The notes under the pieces are model-generated. The model did not search any database and was not told where the DNA came from. It was given only the letters and a program-made list of their open reading frames with translations. The position numbers were made by a program, and so were the translations under genes. A DNA stretch of 64,000 nucleotides from Modicisalibacter xianhensis (GTDB taxonomy: Bacteria; Pseudomonadota; Gammaproteobacteria; Pseudomonadales; Halomonadaceae): positions 148,416 to 212,415 of the forward strand of contig NZ_FOPY01000006.1 in assembly GCF_900113605.1 (NCBI RefSeq). The letters are read 5' to 3'. Positions 28,781-37,473 of this stretch are shown here, in pieces (within the stretch, counting starts at the first letter, position 1; each line of letters starts with the position of its first letter).

Positions 28781-30055
28781 TCAGTTGGCCAGATTGGGCA
28801 GGAACAGCGAGATCTGCGGGAAGGCAATGATCAGCGCGGTGGCCAGCAGCAGCAGGGCAATGAATGGCGGGGTGCCGCGGATGATGTCCAGGTAGGGTTT
28901 TCGGAATACCGCCACCGCCGTGAATATGTCACAGCCGAAGGGTGGCGTGGCCGAACCTATCGCAGCCTGCAGCGTGACCAGCACCCCGACGTGCACCGGA
29001 TCGAGGCCGGCGGTCTCGATGGCCGGCGCGAACACTGGCGACAGGATCAGGATGACCACGATCGGATCGACGAACATGCAACCGACGAAGAAGGCTGCCG
29101 CGATGACGATCAGCAGGGCAAAGGGGTGCTCGGACAGAAACGGGATATAGCCGCCGAGTATGGCGTCGGGAATCTTGGCGAACGAGATGATCCACGAGAA
29201 GGCGGCACCGGCCGCAACCAGGATGAACACCACGGCGGTAATCAGGCCGGTGCTGAAGGCCACCTTGGGCAGGTCGCTGAAAGAGACGCCGCGATAGATG
29301 ACCATCTCCAGCAGCAGGGCATAGAGTACCGACACGGTGGCGGCCTCGGTGGGCGAGAACATGCCCGAATAGATGCCGCCGATAATGATCACCGGAAAGC
29401 CGGCCGGCAGACTGGCGCGCTTGACGGCATGCCAGCGTTCGGCCCAGCTTTTGCGCGGCAGCGGCTCGATGCCCAGCTTGTTGGACTTCCAGATGCAGTA
29501 AATCGAGAACAGGACCAGAATCAGCAGCCCTGGCAGGATGCCGGCGATAAATAGATCGCCCACCGAGGTACCGGTGGCCACACCGTAAATGATCATGCCG
29601 ATCGACGGCGGAATCAGTAGCGCGATGTCCGAGGCATTGATGATCAGGGCGATGGTGAACTTGTCGCTGTAACCGGCATCCAGCAGTCGCGGGCGCAGTG
29701 GACGCCCCATGGCGACCACGGTGGCCTGGGTCGAGCCCGAAACGGCACCGAACATGGTACAGCCCATGGCGGTGGTGACCGGCAGTCCACCTTTCCAGTG
29801 ACCGACGAAGCTTTCTATGACATCGAGCATGCGCTGGGCGGTGCTGCCCTTGAGCATGATATCCGCTGCCAGGATGAACATCGGCACGGCGGTCAGGACC
29901 ACCGGCTGCAGCCCGCCGATCATCTGCTGGATGGCCAGTTCGGGCTTGAGAAAGCTGTAGCCGCTCAGCAGGATGGCGAAGGCGCCGGCAAGCAGCGGAA
30001 CCAGCATGGGTAGACCCAGCAGCAGCAGGCCGACCATCAATAGCATAATCCACAT
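28781..30055 (-). CDS. TRAP transporter large permease, TeaC/DctM-like
   Basis: A 424-residue inner-membrane protein with about 12 helices, the ion-coupled transport subunit of a tripartite ATP-independent periplasmic transporter. Family motifs include GGLQPVVLTAVPMFILA, GAVSGSTQATVVAMG, IPPSIGMIIYGV and ATPPFGCDIFTAVAVF near the end. It works with the small subunit encoded 36 bp upstream and with the binding protein encoded divergently. Transport is driven by Na+ in TRAP systems studied so far. Confidence 0.93.
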   Translation of the reverse strand: MWIMLLMVGLLLLGLPMLVPLLAGAFAILLSGYSFLKPELAIQQMIGGLQPVVLTAVPMFILAADIMLKGSTAQRMLDVIESFVGHWKGGLPVTTAMGCTMFGAVSGSTQATVVAMGRPLRPRLLDAGYSDKFTIALIINASDIALLIPPSIGMIIYGVATGTSVGDLFIAGILPGLLILVLFSIYCIWKSNKLGIEPLPRKSWAERWHAVKRASLPAGFPVIIIGGIYSGMFSPTEAATVSVLYALLLEMVIYRGVSFSDLPKVAFSTGLITAVVFILVAAGAAFSWIISFAKIPDAILGGYIPFLSEHPFALLIVIAAAFFVGCMFVDPIVVILILSPVFAPAIETAGLDPVHVGVLVTLQAAIGSATPPFGCDIFTAVAVFRKPYLDIIRGTPPFIALLLLATALIIAFPQISLFLPNLAN

Positions 30056-30091
30056 GGGCGAGTATCCTCGTGTTCTTGTTGGTTCCCTGAC

Positions 30092-30706
30092 TTACAGGCT
30101 GGTTTCGCTGAGATCGCCGCTCTCGGCATCGATCTCGGGCGTCTTCCATGACATCCAGGCGCCGCGACTCAGCAGGTTGCGCATGATCGCCATGAAGAAC
30201 TGGATTGCGCCCAGTCCCAGGCCGATGGGCACGATCGAGTAGAGGACATCCAGTGGCCAGCGCAGCGACGGAGTAACGCGTCCGGAAGCAGTGAGGCTGC
30301 CCACGTACTTGAATGCCAGCCAGGCCAGCCAGGCCAGCAAGGCGCAGGTCACGATCTGGCCTGCGACCAGCAGCCATTTGCGGAAAGTTTCTCCGACCAT
30401 GTCGAGCAGCGCAGTGACCCGGATATGCCGACCGACCCGGGCACCGTAGCTGATCCCCAGGAATGTCAGCCAGATCTGCAGGATCTGCATGATCTCCTCG
30501 GTGAAAGGCAGGCTGTAGTTGAAGAGGTTGCGTCCGATGACGTTGGAAAAACTGGCGACGGCCATGCCAATGACACAGCCGGCGATCAGCCAGCGTTCCA
30601 CCACTGCCATGGCACTGTCCGCCTTGTCGAGCCCGTGAGCCAGACCCAGTAATCCCCGCGGTAGATGACTCAGCGATTGCTCTCGTTCTTCTTTGGATGT
30701 AGCCAT
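30092..30706 (-). CDS. TRAP transporter small permease, TeaB/DctQ-like
   Basis: A 204-residue membrane protein with four helices. The conserved VIGRNLFNYSLPFTEEIMQILQIWLTF segment is the DctQ signature. The N-terminus is a long charged cytoplasmic stretch (TSKEEREQSLSHLPRG). The ATG at 30706 has an AAGGA site; the frame open to 30895 crosses the promoter region. It forms an operon with the large permease. Confidence 0.9.
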   Translation of the reverse strand: MATSKEEREQSLSHLPRGLLGLAHGLDKADSAMAVVERWLIAGCVIGMAVASFSNVIGRNLFNYSLPFTEEIMQILQIWLTFLGISYGARVGRHIRVTALLDMVGETFRKWLLVAGQIVTCALLAWLAWLAFKYVGSLTASGRVTPSLRWPLDVLYSIVPIGLGLGAIQFFMAIMRNLLSRGAWMSWKTPEIDAESGDLSETSL

Positions 30707-30755
30707 GAGCGATCCTTGTTCTAAAAAATGGAAGCAAGCTCCAGAATGTTGACTA

Positions 30756-30770
30756 TTATCATAATGATAA
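30756..30770. promoter_or_regulatory. Palindromic operator between the divergent TRAP genes
   Basis: TTATCAT-A-ATGATAA is a perfect 15-bp palindrome in an AT-rich 139-bp divergent region. A TTGACT at 30749-30754 could be a -35 box for the binding-protein gene, which would put the palindrome in its spacer. The site also partly resembles a Fur box (12 of 19 in its best alignment). Confidence 0.6.
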
Positions 30771-30845
30771 ATAATGAGGTTTTGGAAAAACGCTAGTTGA
30801 TCTGTTATGTATGTATCACACCACCTCGAAAAAGGGATAACAACC

Positions 30846-31871
30846 ATGTTCAAGAAAGCAGGCCTGATTGCCGCCATTGCCGCTGCTGGTGCCATGACTA
30901 CTAGCGTAGCCCAAGCGGAAACCTGGCGTTTCGCTCTTGAGGAAGTGGATGGCAGCGTGCAGGACGCCTATGCGGAAGAATTCAAGAAGCGCATCGAGGA
31001 AAAATCCAACGGCAATATTACGGTCGAGATCTATCCATACGGCACGTTGGGAACGTCATCGCAGTTGACCGAGCTGGTGCAGCAGGATGCCATCCAGCTC
31101 GCCTTCGCCTCGCCCGGTCACCTGGCTTCGGTGATTCCCGAAACCGGCGTGTTCACCCTGCATTTCCTGTTCTCGGATGACAATCAGGTCAACGAGCAGG
31201 TACTGGGCAGTTCCAAGGCCATCGACATGCTGCAGGAGGCCTATAACGAGCAGAACCTCGAATTGCTGGGGGTGATTCCTGAAGGCTGGATGGTGTGGAC
31301 CGCCGACCGCCAGATCCAGACCCCGGAGGATATGGAAGGCTTCAAGATCCGCACCATGACCTCGCCGATCCTGGTCGAGTCCTACCGTGCCTATGGCGCC
31401 AACCCGACGCCGATGCCGTATTCCGAAGTCTACTCGGGGCTGCAGCTCCAGCAGATCGACGGGCAGGTGAACCCGGTCTTCGCCATCGAGGAAATGAGCT
31501 TCTACGAAGTTCAGGATTACATGATCGAGGCCAAGCAGGCCCAGTTCATCACTACCTTGGTGGCGGCCCAGGACTTCTACAACAATCTGCCCGAAGATCA
31601 GCAGCAGATGGTTGATGAAGTGACCGATGGCCTGCGCAGCTATATCTTCGAGAAGCAGGACCAGTTCAATGAAGAGCGCCTGAATACCATCAAGGAAAAC
31701 AGCGACATCCAGGTGTCCACGCTGACTGATGAGCAGCGCGATGCCTTCCGTGAGAAGAGCATGTCGGTACGCGATACCTTCATCGAGCAGGCGGGCGAGC
31801 GCGGCAAGCAGATTCTTGAAACGCTGCAGCAGGACATCGAGGCGGCCGAGAAGGAAAAGAGCGGCAGCTAA
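30846..31871 (+). CDS. TRAP transporter substrate-binding protein, TeaA-like
   Basis: A 341-residue periplasmic protein that captures the solute for the divergently encoded permeases. The signal peptide ends SVAQA (about 24). Mature ETWRFALEEVDGSVQD, IRTMTSPILVESYRAYGANPTP and SGLQLQQIDGQVNPVF follow the pattern of Halomonas TeaA, the ectoine-binding protein, which is also 341 residues. From memory of TeaA, two of its tryptophans (167, 188) are Tyr and Ala here, so the ligand may not be ectoine. AAGGGA precedes the ATG at 30846. Confidence 0.88.
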   Translation: MFKKAGLIAAIAAAGAMTTSVAQAETWRFALEEVDGSVQDAYAEEFKKRIEEKSNGNITVEIYPYGTLGTSSQLTELVQQDAIQLAFASPGHLASVIPETGVFTLHFLFSDDNQVNEQVLGSSKAIDMLQEAYNEQNLELLGVIPEGWMVWTADRQIQTPEDMEGFKIRTMTSPILVESYRAYGANPTPMPYSEVYSGLQLQQIDGQVNPVFAIEEMSFYEVQDYMIEAKQAQFITTLVAAQDFYNNLPEDQQQMVDEVTDGLRSYIFEKQDQFNEERLNTIKENSDIQVSTLTDEQRDAFREKSMSVRDTFIEQAGERGKQILETLQQDIEAAEKEKSGS

Positions 31872-31902
31872 GTTGACGCCAACACTGCATGAGATGATAA
31901 AC

Positions 31903-31928
31903 AAGGCCCGGCACATGCCGGGCCTTTT
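31903..31928 (+). terminator. Terminator of the TeaA-like gene
   Basis: 10-bp stem AAGGCCCGGC-ACAT-GCCGGGCCTT followed by TT. It may also serve the convergent stress-protein gene. Confidence 0.88.
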
Positions 31929-31972
31929 CGTTTATCGAAGCGATGGAAGCATGTCTCTGCAGCACATCGGGG

Positions 31973-32818
31973 TTACCAGGCGCGACACACCATCATGTCG
32001 CAGTGCGGTTCGGCCAGCAGGCGCTCGGTCAGGTGACCGTCACGCCCCAGGCGCATCTGGCTGTTGAGTGCCAGCAGGTCGGGTGGCTGCCGGCGCAGGC
32101 GGTTGAGCAGGACCTCGCCGGGCTCGCCCCGCTCCAGTTCCAGTTCCAGTTCGGGCACGTCACCCAGCTCGTTCATCATCTGATCGATCTCGCCCTGAAT
32201 CTGCTGGCGTAACCTTTCCACCTCGCGATCACGCCACTGAGCGTAGCCGCTATTGGAACCGAACTCCTCCTCACCCGGGACATGCCAAGCGTGCAGCAGG
32301 GTCAGGCGGGCATCGGGAAAGCGCATCAGGGTCTGGCGCAAGGTATGGCGGCAAGCCAGGGAAAAGTCCACCGGCACCAGCACATCCTGCCACTCCTGGT
32401 TGGCGGCATGACTGATCAGGTAGACCGGACAGGGCGCGCCGCGCAGCACCCGCGCCAATGTGGTGCCACCGACCAGCTCCGGCTGGCCGCGCTTGCGATG
32501 GGCGCCGAGCACGATGGCACCGGCCTTGCGCTCGTGCGCCTCGCGGACGATCTCCACATAAGGCGCGCCGGCCACGGTCTGGATCAGGGTGGGTGGGGCC
32601 GGCAAGGCATAATCCTCGCGCAGGTCGGTCATCAGCCGTTCCATTTCCTCGACGACCGCAATCTCGAGGTCGCGAAGCGCCTGATGAGGCAGGTGCGGGT
32701 CCAGGACATGCAGGACATCCAACTGAGCGCCATTCTCCACGGCCAGGCGTATGGCGCGGGCGAACGCTGCACGGTTTTCGGCAGACAGGTCGCAGGCAAA
32801 CAGCAGCGTCTGAGGCAT
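31973..32818 (-). CDS. Tandem universal stress protein
   Basis: A 281-residue cytoplasmic protein made of two UspA domains (about 1-137 and 142-281). The first half has the nucleotide-loop remnant IVLGAHRKRG...VGGTT. The second half has ALNSQMRLGRDGHLTERLL, a less canonical loop that may not bind ATP. It converges with the TeaA-like TRAP gene. In H. elongata a single-domain Usp (TeaD) is encoded with teaABC and binds ATP to tune ectoine uptake, so a linked role is possible. A GGAGGG site precedes the ATG. Confidence 0.87.
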   Translation of the reverse strand: MPQTLLFACDLSAENRAAFARAIRLAVENGAQLDVLHVLDPHLPHQALRDLEIAVVEEMERLMTDLREDYALPAPPTLIQTVAGAPYVEIVREAHERKAGAIVLGAHRKRGQPELVGGTTLARVLRGAPCPVYLISHAANQEWQDVLVPVDFSLACRHTLRQTLMRFPDARLTLLHAWHVPGEEEFGSNSGYAQWRDREVERLRQQIQGEIDQMMNELGDVPELELELERGEPGEVLLNRLRRQPPDLLALNSQMRLGRDGHLTERLLAEPHCDMMVCRAW

Positions 32819-32943
32819 GGCGGTTCCCTCCGGGTCGTTGACGTTCGGTCATCTCCGGTTACATTGGCGCCTTGACGGTGGGCACCGTAGCCTCAGCATG
32901 GTCAGCCCCTGCTGGTCCTGCAAGTGACGCGATTCGCCCGTGT

Positions 32944-33762
32944 TCACCACCAGGCGTGAAAGTGATGGACCGGCCCGCGCCCCTTGCCGACATCGAGGCG
33001 CTCGCTTTCATGCAGCGCCTGGCTCAGCCAGACCTTGGCGCGCTGCACGGCGCTGACCAGCGCATCGTCATGGGCCAGGCAGGCGGCGATCGCCGAAGAC
33101 AGCGAGCAGCCGGTACCGTGCAGATTGTCGGTAGGGATGCGCTCCGCTTCCAGCCAACTGCTGCCCGCCGCGGAAGCCAGCAGGTCGGGGCAACGTTCAC
33201 CCTGAAGGTGACCGCCCTTCAGCAACACGTTGGGCGCGCCCAAGGCCAGCAGGCCCGGTACCATGGCTTCCATGGCATCGGCGTCCGAAGCCCGGGGACG
33301 GTCGAGCAGTACTGCGGCTTCCGGCAGGTTGGGGGTGATCACGTCGGCCAGCGGGACCAGCACGTCGCGCACCGCCTGGATGCCGGCGTCGTTGACCAGT
33401 ATATCCCCGCTCTTGGCTACCATCACCGGATCGAGCACGACCCAGCGCGGGCGCTGGCGTTGCAGCGCATCGCGAATGACTTCGGCGACGTCCAGGCTGG
33501 CCACCATGCCGATCTTGACGGCATCGATGCGCACGTCGTCGAGCAGTGCCTCGAGCTGGGCGGCGATGAAGTCGGCCGGTACCGGATGCACGCCCCTCAC
33601 ACCTTGTGTGTTCTGGGCAGTCAACGCCGTGATCACGCTGGTGCCGTAGGCCCCGAGCGCCGAGAACGTCTTGAGATCGGCCTGGATGCCGGCACCGCCC
33701 GCGGGATCGGAGCCGGCAATGGTCAGCACATTCGGAATGTGAGAACGAGAAGATGTGGTCAT
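32944..33762 (-). CDS. thiD: Hydroxymethylpyrimidine/phosphomethylpyrimidine kinase
   Basis: A 272-residue ribokinase-fold enzyme that phosphorylates HMP and HMP-phosphate in thiamine synthesis. N-terminal IAGSDPAGGAGIQADLKT and the ATP site GTGCSLSSAIAA near 228 are diagnostic, and VKIGMVAS and DPVMVAKSGDIL lie between. The ATG at 33762 aligns with the family start; the frame to 33795 adds 11 unlikely residues. It stands alone, divergent from nuoA. The other thiamine genes in the window are thiS and thiG. Confidence 0.94.
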   Translation of the reverse strand: MTTSSRSHIPNVLTIAGSDPAGGAGIQADLKTFSALGAYGTSVITALTAQNTQGVRGVHPVPADFIAAQLEALLDDVRIDAVKIGMVASLDVAEVIRDALQRQRPRWVVLDPVMVAKSGDILVNDAGIQAVRDVLVPLADVITPNLPEAAVLLDRPRASDADAMEAMVPGLLALGAPNVLLKGGHLQGERCPDLLASAAGSSWLEAERIPTDNLHGTGCSLSSAIAACLAHDDALVSAVQRAKVWLSQALHESERLDVGKGRGPVHHFHAWW

Positions 33763-33837
33763 TGCGGTGATCTTAATGGCCTGCAGAAACCCCATAGCCT
33801 AGATGATTTCGATGTATCACGGCCACGTTACCGACCT

Positions 33838-33866
33838 CTGACAAATCTCTAATGATCTCCTACGCT
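33838..33866 (+). promoter_or_regulatory. Possible nuo operon promoter
   Basis: CTGACA (33838-33843) with a 17-bp spacer to TACGCT (33861-33866). The -35 box is good and the -10 box is weak, so an activator or another promoter is possible. Confidence 0.4.
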
Positions 33867-33925
33867 TAAGCCAGACGAATGAGAACAGGGCGATTCGACG
33901 AAGTCGCCTGTGCCGCGAGACGGCT

Positions 33926-33947
33926 GGCCACGCCCATGCGCGTGGCC
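33926..33947 (+). promoter_or_regulatory. Leader hairpin beside the nuoA ribosome-binding site
   Basis: A perfect 8-bp stem GGCCACGC-CCATGC-GCGTGGCC that ends four bases before the CGAGGAGGAG ribosome-binding segment (33951-33960). It has no T run, so it is not a terminator; it may stabilise the message or influence initiation. Confidence 0.55.
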
Positions 33948-33961
33948 TGACGAGGAGGAGT

Positions 33962-34375
33962 ATGGAGCAGAACGCCGCAGCGCTGATTGCCCAGTACTGG
34001 GCTGTCGGACTTTTCGTGGTCGCTGTCATCGGCCTGTGCGCTTTCATGATCGGCGCTGCCAGCCTGCTGGGCGGTCGCAGCGTCGGTCGCAGCAAGTCCC
34101 TGCCATTCGAGTCCGGCATCATCGGCACCGGCAGTGCGCGCCAACGCTTCTCCATCAAGTTCTACCTGGTCGCGATGCTCTTCGTGATCTTCGATATCGA
34201 GGCCGTGTTCCTGTTCGCCTGGGCCGTTTCCGTGCGCGAGGTCGGCTGGGCCGGTTTCTGGGGCGCGGCGGTATTCATCGTCATCCTGCTGGCCGGGCTG
34301 GTCTACGACAGCCGGGTCGGGGCGCTGGACTGGGCGCCGACGGCGCGTCGCAAGCGCCAGGATGGCGAGGCCTGA
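33962..34375 (+). CDS. nuoA: NADH-quinone oxidoreductase subunit A
   Basis: A 137-residue membrane subunit with three helices, at the junction of the membrane and peripheral arms of complex [21 protein letters not shown] and the acidic [13 protein letters not shown] helix are family signatures. It is the first of 13 nuo genes running to 48998. A strong GAGGAGGAG site ends one base before the ATG. Confidence 0.96.
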   Translation: MEQNAAALIAQYWAVGLFVVAVIGLCAFMIGAASLLGGRSVGRSKSLPFESGIIGTGSARQRFSIKFYLVAMLFVIFDIEAVFLFAWAVSVREVGWAGFWGAAVFIVILLAGLVYDSRVGALDWAPTARRKRQDGEA

Positions 34376-34446
34376 CACCGTGGCCGGACTTGCTCGAATC
34401 CGTAACACTTTCGATCGTTTTATTGCCTTGTCGTGGGAGGAGTCGC

Positions 34447-35127
34447 ATGGCGTATACCCTAACGCGTGCCGATGACGCGATGGCGGCGGACAACGCCCGC
34501 TATCCGCTGGGCGAACGCCAGCGCGTGGAGGACCCGCTCGACCAGCAGGTCCATCGCAGCGTGTTTACCGGCAAGCTCGAGGAAGTGCTCCACTCGGCAG
34601 TCAACTGGGGGCGAAAAAACTCCCTGTGGCCCTATAACTTTGGCCTGTCGTGCTGCTACGTGGAGATGACCACGGCGTTCACCGCCCCCCACGACATTGC
34701 CCGCTTCGGCTCCGAGGTCATTCGCGCCTCGCCCCGCCAGGCGGACTTCATGGTCATCGCCGGTACCTGCTTCATCAAGATGGCGCCGGTCATCCAGCAG
34801 CTCTACGACCAGATGCTGGAACCCAAGTGGGTGATCTCGATGGGCTCGTGTGCCAACTCCGGCGGCATGTACGACATCTATTCCGTTGTTCAGGGTGTCG
34901 ACAAGTTTCTGCCGGTGGATGTTTACGTGCCGGGCTGCCCGCCGCGTCCCGAAGCGTTCCTGCAGGGACTACAGTTGTTGCAGGACTCCATCCAAGAGGA
35001 GCGGCGGCCGCTGTCCTGGGTGGTCGGCGATCAGGGCGTCTACCGTGCCGAGATGCCATCGCAGCGCGAGAAATGGCGCGACCAGCGCATTCAGACCACC
35101 GAGCTGCGTACCCCCGACAGCATCTGA
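34447..35127 (+). CDS. nuoB: NADH-quinone oxidoreductase subunit B
   Basis: A 226-residue peripheral subunit carrying cluster N2, which passes electrons to ubiquinone. The cluster ligands are seen in [16 protein letters not shown], the single Cys of GTC and GSCANSGG, and [15 protein letters not shown] precedes the ATG at 34447. An open frame upstream (from 33910) is only a shadow of nuoA. Confidence 0.97.
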   Translation: MAYTLTRADDAMAADNARYPLGERQRVEDPLDQQVHRSVFTGKLEEVLHSAVNWGRKNSLWPYNFGLSCCYVEMTTAFTAPHDIARFGSEVIRASPRQADFMVIAGTCFIKMAPVIQQLYDQMLEPKWVISMGSCANSGGMYDIYSVVQGVDKFLPVDVYVPGCPPRPEAFLQGLQLLQDSIQEERRPLSWVVGDQGVYRAEMPSQREKWRDQRIQTTELRTPDSI

Positions 35128-35164
35128 GACATCGTTGGATTGAGCAGGGAGAGCTGCACGAGAC

Positions 35165-36946
35165 ATGAGCGTCGCCACACCCAATGATACGACCGCGAAC
35201 GACGCGCAGGCCGATCCGGTCGTCGTTGCCCTGATGCAGCGCTTCGGCGAGCGGGCCTTCGTCGAGCAGGCCACCCTGATCGGCATGCCGGTGCTGTGGG
35301 TCGCGCGTGACAGCCTGATTGACGTGTTGCGCTTTCTGCGAGAAATGCCCGAGCCGTTCAATATGCTGTTCGACCTCTCGGCCACTGATGAGCGCCTGCG
35401 CGGCAATCGTCAGGGTCTGCCGGATTCGGATTTCACGGTGTTCTACCAGCTACTGTCGGTCTCGCGCAATCGCGACATCATGCTCAAGGTGGCGCTCGCC
35501 GAGAGCGACCTGGAAGTACCCAGCAGCGTCTCGCTCTACCCCAACGCCAACTGGTACGAGCGCGAGGTGTGGGACATGTTCGGCGTGACCTTCCATGGCC
35601 ACCCGCACCTGACCCGCATCCTGATGCCGCCGACCTGGATGGGGCACCCGCTGCGCAAGGATCATTCCGCGCGGGCCACCGAGTTCGACCCCTACACCCT
35701 GACCGTGGAGGGCCAGGACAAGGAGCAGCAGGCGCTGAAGTTCGATCCCGAGGCGTGGGGCATGCGCCGCGGCGGCGAGGACAGCGAGTTCATGTTCCTC
35801 AACCTTGGCCCCAACCACCCCTCGGCCCACGGTGCTTTCCGCATCGTGCTGCAACTCGAGGGCGAGGAAATCGTCGACTGCGTGCCCGACATCGGCTATC
35901 ACCATCGCGGTGCCGAGAAGATGGGCGAGCGCCAGTCGTGGCACAGCTATATCCCCTATACCGACCGGGTCGACTATACCGGCGGGGTGATGAACAACCT
36001 GCCCTACATCCTGGCGGTGGAGAAGCTCGCCGGCATCACCGTCACCGACCGGGCGCGCACCATTCGCGTGATGATGGCCGAGCTGTTCCGCATCAACAGT
36101 CACCTGCTCTTCCTTGGCACCTACCTGCAGGACCTTGGTGCCATGACACCGGTGTTCTTCACGTTTACCGACCGCCAGAAGGCCTACGAGGTGATCGAGG
36201 CGATCACCGGTTTCCGCATGCACCCGGCGTGGTTCCGCATCGGTGGAGTCGCCCAGGACCTGCCCAAGGGCTGGGACCGGCTGATGCAGGGATTCGTCGA
36301 CTGGATGCCCAAGCGGCTGGCCGAATACGAACGGGCGATGATGGAAAACGCCATTGTCCGCGAGCGCACCCGCAATGTTGTCGCCTATTCCACGGCTGAG
36401 GCGCTGGAGTGGGGGGTGACCGGCCCCAACCTGCGTGCCACCGGCTGCAATTTCGATCTGCGCAAGCAGCGCCCCTATTCCGGCTACGAGAACTTCGACT
36501 TCGAGGTGCCGCTGGGGGGCAACGGCGATGTCTTCGACCGTGGCCAGGTGCGCATCGAGGAGATGCGCCAGAGCCTGCGCATCATCCAGCAGTGTATCGA
36601 CCACATGCCAGACGGCGACTACAAGGCCGACCACCCGCTGACCACGCCGCCGCCGCGCGACAAGATGCTGCAGCACATCGAGACGCTGATCACGCACTTC
36701 CTGCAGGTGTCGTGGGGGCCAGTGCTCAAGCCCAACGAGTCGCAGCAGATGATCGAGGCCACCAAGGGTATTAACAGCTATTACCTGACCAGTGACGGTA
36801 ACACCATGAGCTATCGCACGCGCATTCGTACGCCGAGTTTTCCGCACCTGCAGCAGATTCCGGCAGTGATGCGCGGTGGCTTCGTGCCGGATCTGATCGC
36901 GCACCTGGGCAGTATCGATTTCGTCATGGCCGACGTGGACCGCTGA
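35165..36946 (+). CDS. nuoCD: NADH-quinone oxidoreductase subunit C/D fusion
   Basis: A 593-residue fusion of NuoC and NuoD, as in E. coli and other gammaproteobacteria. The NuoC part (about 1-185) has [21 protein letters not shown]. The NuoD part begins near 205 ([16 protein letters not shown]) and contains the quinone-pocket stretches [12 protein letters not shown] and [16 protein letters not shown], ending VMADVDR. It holds the quinone-binding chamber together with NuoB. It is followed 2 bp later by nuoE. Confidence 0.97.
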   Translation: MSVATPNDTTANDAQADPVVVALMQRFGERAFVEQATLIGMPVLWVARDSLIDVLRFLREMPEPFNMLFDLSATDERLRGNRQGLPDSDFTVFYQLLSVSRNRDIMLKVALAESDLEVPSSVSLYPNANWYEREVWDMFGVTFHGHPHLTRILMPPTWMGHPLRKDHSARATEFDPYTLTVEGQDKEQQALKFDPEAWGMRRGGEDSEFMFLNLGPNHPSAHGAFRIVLQLEGEEIVDCVPDIGYHHRGAEKMGERQSWHSYIPYTDRVDYTGGVMNNLPYILAVEKLAGITVTDRARTIRVMMAELFRINSHLLFLGTYLQDLGAMTPVFFTFTDRQKAYEVIEAITGFRMHPAWFRIGGVAQDLPKGWDRLMQGFVDWMPKRLAEYERAMMENAIVRERTRNVVAYSTAEALEWGVTGPNLRATGCNFDLRKQRPYSGYENFDFEVPLGGNGDVFDRGQVRIEEMRQSLRIIQQCIDHMPDGDYKADHPLTTPPPRDKMLQHIETLITHFLQVSWGPVLKPNESQQMIEATKGINSYYLTSDGNTMSYRTRIRTPSFPHLQQIPAVMRGGFVPDLIAHLGSIDFVMADVDR

Positions 36947-36948
36947 AC

Positions 36949-37473
36949 ATGAACTCGACCGCCGCTACCCGTAACGACGCCACCATCGCCACTGACGGCG
37001 ACGCCTTCGTCCTGCATGGCGATGACCGCCGCGCCATCGAGCACGAACTCGCCCATTATGAACAGCCGCAGGCGGCCTGCATCGAGGCGCTGAAGATCGT
37101 CCAGCGCCGCCACGGCTGGGTGCCCGACGGGGCAATTCCGGCGATCGCGACAGTGCTGGGCGTGGGAGCGGCCGACGTCGAGGGGGTGGCCACCTTCTAC
37201 AGTCTGATCTTCCGCCAGCCGGTCGGGCGCCACGTGATCCTGGTCTGTGACAGCAGCTCGTGCTTTCTCACCGATTACGAGGCGCTGTATGACGCGCTGG
37301 CGGAGGTACTCGGCATTCGCTTCGGCCAGACCACGTCGGACGGGCGCTTCACACTGCTGCCGGTGTGCTGCCTGGGCGCCTGCGACCGCGGCCCGGCGCT
37401 GATGATCGATGACGACACCTATGGCCCCGTCGAACCCGACGATGTGGCCGAGCTGCTGGAGGCCTACGCATGA
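36949..37473 (+). CDS. nuoE: NADH-quinone oxidoreductase subunit E
   Basis: A 174-residue thioredoxin-like subunit with the 2Fe-2S cluster N1a. The four Cys are in CDSSSC and [28 protein letters not shown] is typical. Its last base overlaps the start of nuoF (ATGA), so the two are translated together; the proteins form the NADH-oxidising tip with NuoF and NuoG. Confidence 0.95.
   Translation: MNSTAATRNDATIATDGDAFVLHGDDRRAIEHELAHYEQPQAACIEALKIVQRRHGWVPDGAIPAIATVLGVGAADVEGVATFYSLIFRQPVGRHVILVCDSSSCFLTDYEALYDALAEVLGIRFGQTTSDGRFTLLPVCCLGACDRGPALMIDDDTYGPVEPDDVAELLEAYA

Noticed and set aside
28929-30737. 602-codon open frame on the minus strand overlapping the TRAP permease genes
   Set aside because: Out-of-phase shadow of dctM and dctQ in GC-rich DNA; Arg/Gly/His-rich with no domain, and both real genes have clear family motifs.
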